Assembly (NCBI GenBank): GCA_005878415.1
Contig: VBMM01000079.1
Span: 1 to 7,820, forward strand
Length of the DNA stretch: 7,820 bases
From: Methanobacteriota archaeon
Lineage (GTDB): Archaea; Thermoplasmatota; Thermoplasmata; RBG-16-68-12
Direction of reading: 5' to 3'
In this document: piece by piece, positions 5,504-7,820 of the stretch
How positions within the stretch are numbered: position 1 is the stretch's first letter
Layout of the letters: every line of letters begins with the position of its first letter
Translations under genes and position numbers: made by a program
Notes under the pieces: generated by a model
Databases searched by the model: none
What the model saw: the letters and a program-made list of their open reading frames with translations, nothing else
What the model was told of the DNA's origin: nothing

Positions 5504-6631
5504 CTAGGCTTCCTTTGCCCGTTTGGAAATGGCGCTCGCGACCGCCGTCCCGACCTCGCTGCACTTCGCGGTGCCACCGAGATCGTAGGTGAGCGTCTTG
5601 CCGGCTTTGAGGACGGCCACCACGGCCTTCTCGACTGCGGTGGCGGCTTCTCGCATCGCCTTGTCGCCCTTCCGTCGTCCGAGCCAATCCAGCATCATCT
5701 GGACCGCAAGGATCATGGCGATCGGATTCACCTCGTCCTTTCCCGCGTGCTTCGGCGCGCTCCCGTGGATCGGCTCGAACATCGCGTGCGCGTCGCCGAT
5801 GTTCCCGCCGGCCGCCATGCCCATTCCGCCCTGGAGGACCGCCGCGAGATCCGTCGCGATGTCACCAAACACGTTGGACGTCACCGCGACGTCGTAGCCT
5901 TCCGGGGACCGGATGAGCCATTGCTGGAACGCATCGATGTAGGCGTAGTCCTTCTGGATCGTCGGGTAGCTCGCCGCGACTTCGTCATAGATTTGGCGGA
6001 AGAGCTTGCAACCCGCCGTCACGTTCGACTTGTCGACGCACGTGACGCGCCGCTTCCGGTCCGTCGGCGCGCCGTCCCGCTGCTTCGACAACTCGAAGGC
6101 GAATCGGATGACCCGCTCCGCGCCCTTCCGCGTGATGATGCGGCTGTCGACCGCGAGTTCCCTCGTCCCGCCGCGTTCGAGGAACCCCCGGGCCGGGGTG
6201 TACAGACCCTCCGTGTTCTCCCGCACGATCACAAAATCTACCTTGCCCGGTTCCCAGACTTGCTTGAAGCCGTCGTGGATCTTGTGCCGGACGTTCGGGT
6301 AGAGCTTCGTCGGGCGGACGTTGGCGTAGAGGTCCAGGCCGAACCGCAATCCGAACACGACGCCGATGCCCGCAATCTCGCCGTTCGGGAGGACGGCTTG
6401 CGGGAGCCCGACGGCCCCGAGGAGAATCGCGTCCGCGGCCTTGCACGACTCGAACGCGCCGTCGGGCCACTCTTCGCCGGTGTCGAGGTAGTGCTGGCCG
6501 CCACACGGATACGGCACGAGGTCGAAAGAGAGGCCGTACGCCGCCTCGATGGCCTTCAACACCTGCACGCCCTCCCGCATCACCTCGGGTCCCACGCCAT
6601 CGCCCGGCAGGAGGACGACCTTGTGCGCCAC
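5504..6631 (-). CDS. leuB: Isopropylmalate/isocitrate dehydrogenase family enzyme, probably 3-isopropylmalate dehydrogenase
   Basis: 375 residues, full family length. It should oxidise and decarboxylate a 2-hydroxy-3-carboxy acid, most likely 3-isopropylmalate to 2-oxoisocaproate in leucine synthesis. Seen: LLPGDGVGPEV (7-17), substrate arginines Arg96 and Arg106 (ANVRPTK), Arg137 in VRENTEGLY, Tyr144, Lys201 in VDKSNV, and metal aspartates in YIDAF (Asp233) and NVFGDIATDL (Asp257, Asp261). The positions that in isocitrate dehydrogenase are Ser113 and Asn115 are Gly90 and Val92 here, and Val92/Phe93 match the hydrophobic pair Leu90/Leu91 of Thermus IPMDH, which favours an alkylmalate. Against a classic IPMDH, HGSAPKHAGKDEVNP (289-303) has Lys-His where NAD enzymes have Asp, and the C-terminus TYDLGGTAKCSEVG resembles NADP-isocitrate dehydrogenase. 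GTG 6631 is chosen because CCTTATC lies 30 bases upstream and no closer ATG exists. A LeuD gene lies upstream beyond prx. Homoisocitrate or tartrate/malate dehydrogenase remain possible. Confidence 0.8.
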   Translation of the reverse strand: MAHKVVLLPGDGVGPEVMREGVQVLKAIEAAYGLSFDLVPYPCGGQHYLDTGEEWPDGAFESCKAADAILLGAVGLPQAVLPNGEIAGIGVVFGLRFGLDLYANVRPTKLYPNVRHKIHDGFKQVWEPGKVDFVIVRENTEGLYTPARGFLERGGTRELAVDSRIITRKGAERVIRFAFELSKQRDGAPTDRKRRVTCVDKSNVTAGCKLFRQIYDEVAASYPTIQKDYAYIDAFQQWLIRSPEGYDVAVTSNVFGDIATDLAAVLQGGMGMAAGGNIGDAHAMFEPIHGSAPKHAGKDEVNPIAMILAVQMMLDWLGRRKGDKAMREAATAVEKAVVAVLKAGKTLTYDLGGTAKCSEVGTAVASAISKRAKEA

Positions 6632-6657
6632 CGAGCCGCCGAAAGGAGAGGGCGGGG

Positions 6658-6664
6658 GATAAGG
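6658..6664 (-). promoter_or_regulatory. Archaeal TATA box of the dehydrogenase-MFS operon
   Basis: Read on the minus strand this is CCTTATC, preceded by the BRE-like CCGAAT, in a GC-rich surround. Its centre is 30 bases before GTG 6631, predicting a nearly leaderless transcript. No Shine-Dalgarno sequence lies between. It shares a 99-bp divergent intergenic region with the peroxiredoxin promoter. Confidence 0.55.
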
Positions 6665-6699
6665 ATTCGGAGGCCGTCCCCTCGAGCCTGCCACGATGG

Positions 6700-6707
6700 T
6701 CTTTTCC
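6700..6707 (+). promoter_or_regulatory. Weak TATA-like element for the peroxiredoxin gene
   Basis: TCTTTTCC is the only T-rich patch on the plus strand before ATG 6731, and its centre is about 28 bases upstream of it, the leaderless spacing. It matches the archaeal TATA consensus poorly and has no clear BRE, so it is tentative. Confidence 0.3.
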
Positions 6708-6710
6708 GTC

Positions 6711-6727
6711 GGAGCGGCGTGCGCTCC
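6711..6727. repeat. Inverted repeat just upstream of the peroxiredoxin start
   Basis: GGAGCG (6711-6716) and CGCTCC (6722-6727) are perfect reverse complements with a five-base spacer, ending three bases before ATG 6731. It spans the predicted transcription start downstream of the TATA-like patch. It could be an operator for a redox-responsive repressor, or a hairpin masking the GGAG if the mRNA has a leader. Chance occurrence in GC-rich DNA is not excluded. Confidence 0.35.
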
Positions 6728-6730
6728 ACG

Positions 6731-7303
6731 ATGTCCGGCGCAACGCCTTCCGCTCTGCCGCCCAATCTCCCGATCCCGGTGGACGACGGGGCATGCGACC
6801 ACATTCCCGGAATGCGCCTTCCATCGATCGCCTTGGCGTCGACCGCAGGCCGTTCCGTCGATCTCGCCGCCGCGCGGGGGACCGCGATCGTCTACGTCTA
6901 TCCGCATACGGGTCGGCCGGACGTGCCGACGCCGAGGGAATGGGACCTGATCCCCGGGGCCCGCGGGTGCACGCAGGAAGCGTGTGCATTCCGAGACCAC
7001 CACGCGGAACTTCGCGCCCTCGGCGCCCAGGTGTACGGCGTCAGCACGGACACGCCCGAGGGGCAGCGCGAGGCGGTCGAGCGGCTCCATCTTCCCTTCG
7101 AGCTGTTGAGCGATACCCACCAGGCGTGGTCGAAGCCCTTGCGCCTCCCGACCTTCGAGTTCCGAGGCCAAGTCTTCCTGAAACGGCTCACGCTCGTTCT
7201 CGAGGACGACCGCGTCGACAAGGTGTTCTATCCGGTGTTTCCGCCGGATCGGAACCCCGCGGGAGTGATCGCGTTTCTCCGCGAGGAACGCCACCGGCGA
7301 TGA
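6731..7303 (+). CDS. Peroxiredoxin, PrxQ/BCP-like (AhpC/TSA redoxin family)
   Basis: 190 residues, a cytoplasmic thioredoxin-fold peroxidase expected to reduce hydrogen peroxide or organic peroxides using thiols. The fold is visible as VDLAAARGTAIVYVYPHTG (43-61), then the active-site segment IPGARGCTQEACAFRD (74-89), followed by LRALGAQVYGVSTDTPEGQREA and LPFELLSD. Cys80 and Cys85 form the C-x4-C pair of peroxidatic and resolving cysteines known in E. coli BCP. Between the YP strand end and Cys80 there is an extra loop (GRPDVPTPREWDL), so the textbook P-x-x-x-T-x-x-C motif is not intact; this loop recurs, as I recall, in a subset of bacterial redoxins starting PPNLPVPVDDGACDHLPGMRLP, which this N-terminus matches closely. 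ATG 6731 is chosen on that match and on the promoter spacing; GTG 6719 is an alternative. It is transcribed against its leuD and leuB neighbours and ends 10 bases from the leuD stop. Confidence 0.9.
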   Translation: MSGATPSALPPNLPIPVDDGACDHIPGMRLPSIALASTAGRSVDLAAARGTAIVYVYPHTGRPDVPTPREWDLIPGARGCTQEACAFRDHHAELRALGAQVYGVSTDTPEGQREAVERLHLPFELLSDTHQAWSKPLRLPTFEFRGQVFLKRLTLVLEDDRVDKVFYPVFPPDRNPAGVIAFLREERHRR

Positions 7304-7313
7304 CAACCTGCGT

Positions 7314-7820
7314 TCACGACGACTTTGCCGCGAGGTCCTTCCGCAGCTTCGGGACGAGCCCGCCCGCCTCGAGAATCTCGAGGACGTTCGGCGGAAGGGG
7401 CGTGAACCGCGTCACAACGGCACCCGGAAGATGGATTTCCCCGCGGGCCATGTCAATCTCGACCGTGTCGCCCGTCTTCACTTTCTCACGAAGGCCCGGA
7501 CACTCGATCACCGGAAATCCGAGGTTGATCGCGTTCCGGAAGAAGATGCGGGCGAACGAGTTCGCGAGGATCGCCGAGATGCCGAGGGTTCTCAGGGCGA
7601 TCGGCGCTTGCTCCCGGCTCGAGCCGCATCCGAAGTTGGCTCCCGCCACGATGATGTCTCCCGTCTGGACCTTCTTCGCCCAGGACGGATCGACGGCCTC
7701 GAACGCGTGGTCCGCGAACACCTTCGGGTCCGTGGTCCCGAGATACTTGCCCGCGATGATGTGGTCCGTCGAGATGTCGTCTCCGAACGTCCACACGCGG
7801 CCCTTGAAGCGGGTCTGCAT
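7314..7820 (-). CDS. leuD: 3-isopropylmalate dehydratase (or homoaconitase) small subunit
   Basis: 168 residues, full length for the archaeal-type small subunit; the ATG is exactly the last three bases of the window, and the upstream region is not visible. With the iron-sulfur large subunit (LeuC, not in the window) it isomerises 2-isopropylmalate to 3-isopropylmalate in leucine synthesis. The swivel domain is recognised from FGDDISTDHIIAGKYL (12-27), the active-site motif ANFGCGSSREQAP (61-73), and LANSFARIFFRNAINLGFPVI (85-105). The substrate loop after the first motif reads YLGT (26-29). As I recall, YLRT marks methanogen homoaconitases and YLV-type loops isopropylmalate isomerases, while bacterial-type LeuD often have YLNT, so this loop is not decisive. 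The nearby isopropylmalate-type dehydrogenase favours LeuD. An N-terminal start further upstream is unlikely because MQTRFKGRVWTFGDD is a typical beginning. Confidence 0.9.
   Translation of the reverse strand: MQTRFKGRVWTFGDDISTDHIIAGKYLGTTDPKVFADHAFEAVDPSWAKKVQTGDIIVAGANFGCGSSREQAPIALRTLGISAILANSFARIFFRNAINLGFPVIECPGLREKVKTGDTVEIDMARGEIHLPGAVVTRFTPLPPNVLEILEAGGLVPKLRKDLAAKSS

Noticed and set aside
5503..5577. 25-residue N-terminal extension of the MFS protein from an upstream start
   Set aside because: It would lie wholly within the end of the dehydrogenase gene and is Arg/Ser/Pro-rich; ATG 5502 has a suitable SD and begins a typical MFS N-terminus.
5747..6730. Long plus-strand open frame antisense to the dehydrogenase and continuous with the peroxiredoxin frame
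   Set aside because: It is codon-aligned with the minus-strand gene, where stops are rare because the antisense codons TTA, CTA and TCA are rarely used in GC-rich genes. The upstream product has no recognisable fold; family similarity begins only at about 6731.
6632..7306. N-terminal extension of the dehydrogenase frame through the peroxiredoxin on the minus strand (total 600 codons)
   Set aside because: Residues before the GTG at 6631 show no family similarity and are antisense to a clear peroxiredoxin; the TATA box 30 bases before GTG 6631 marks the true start.

Overview
The window is a GC-rich, gene-dense stretch, most likely from an archaeon; I infer an uncultivated GC-rich member of the Thermoplasmatota, but the taxon is not proven. 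The archaeal call rests on AT-rich TATA-like boxes standing alone in very GC-rich DNA: CTTTATA at 1336-1342, CCTTATC on the minus strand at 6658-6664 and a CTTAAG core at 713-718. Two of them sit about 28-30 nt before a start codon that lacks a Shine-Dalgarno sequence, the geometry of leaderless archaeal transcripts. Genes inside operons do have SD-like sequences. All genes appear intact except the first, which is cut by the window edge. No RNA gene, insertion sequence, CRISPR array, integrase or phage gene was seen. No stretch over about 100 bases lacks a gene.

Layout, plus strand 1-3812: the C-terminal end of a probable 2-oxoacid (pyruvate-type) dehydrogenase E1 alpha subunit; a GNAT acetyltransferase overlapping or abutting it; a PhnB-like VOC-fold protein with an unusual Lys/Arg-rich N-terminal tail and its own promoter; then a three-gene ABC-2 export operon (ATPase plus two small paralogous permeases, gaps of 4 and 3 nt) with a strong TATA box and an inverted repeat just before its start codon.

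Layout, minus strand 7820-3874: a LeuD-type small subunit of isopropylmalate/homoaconitate hydratase ends at 7314. A PrxQ/BCP-like peroxiredoxin on the plus strand (6731-7303) is wedged behind it. The minus strand then continues with an isopropylmalate/isocitrate-family dehydrogenase (start 6631) and, after one intervening base, an MFS exporter with a C-terminal antibiotic-biosynthesis-monooxygenase-like domain.

How they fit together: the small hydratase subunit and the dehydrogenase are adjacent steps of leucine (or a related 2-oxoacid chain-elongation) biosynthesis, interrupted physically by the oppositely oriented peroxiredoxin. The dehydrogenase is the most interesting protein. It has hydrophobic residues where isocitrate dehydrogenase has its substrate Ser/Asn, yet carries a Lys-His pair and a C-terminal KCSE motif like NADP-dependent isocitrate dehydrogenases. 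I did not find a clearly novel multi-gene system; the noteworthy points are residue-level oddities, the leuD/prx/leuB topology and two promoter-proximal inverted repeats.
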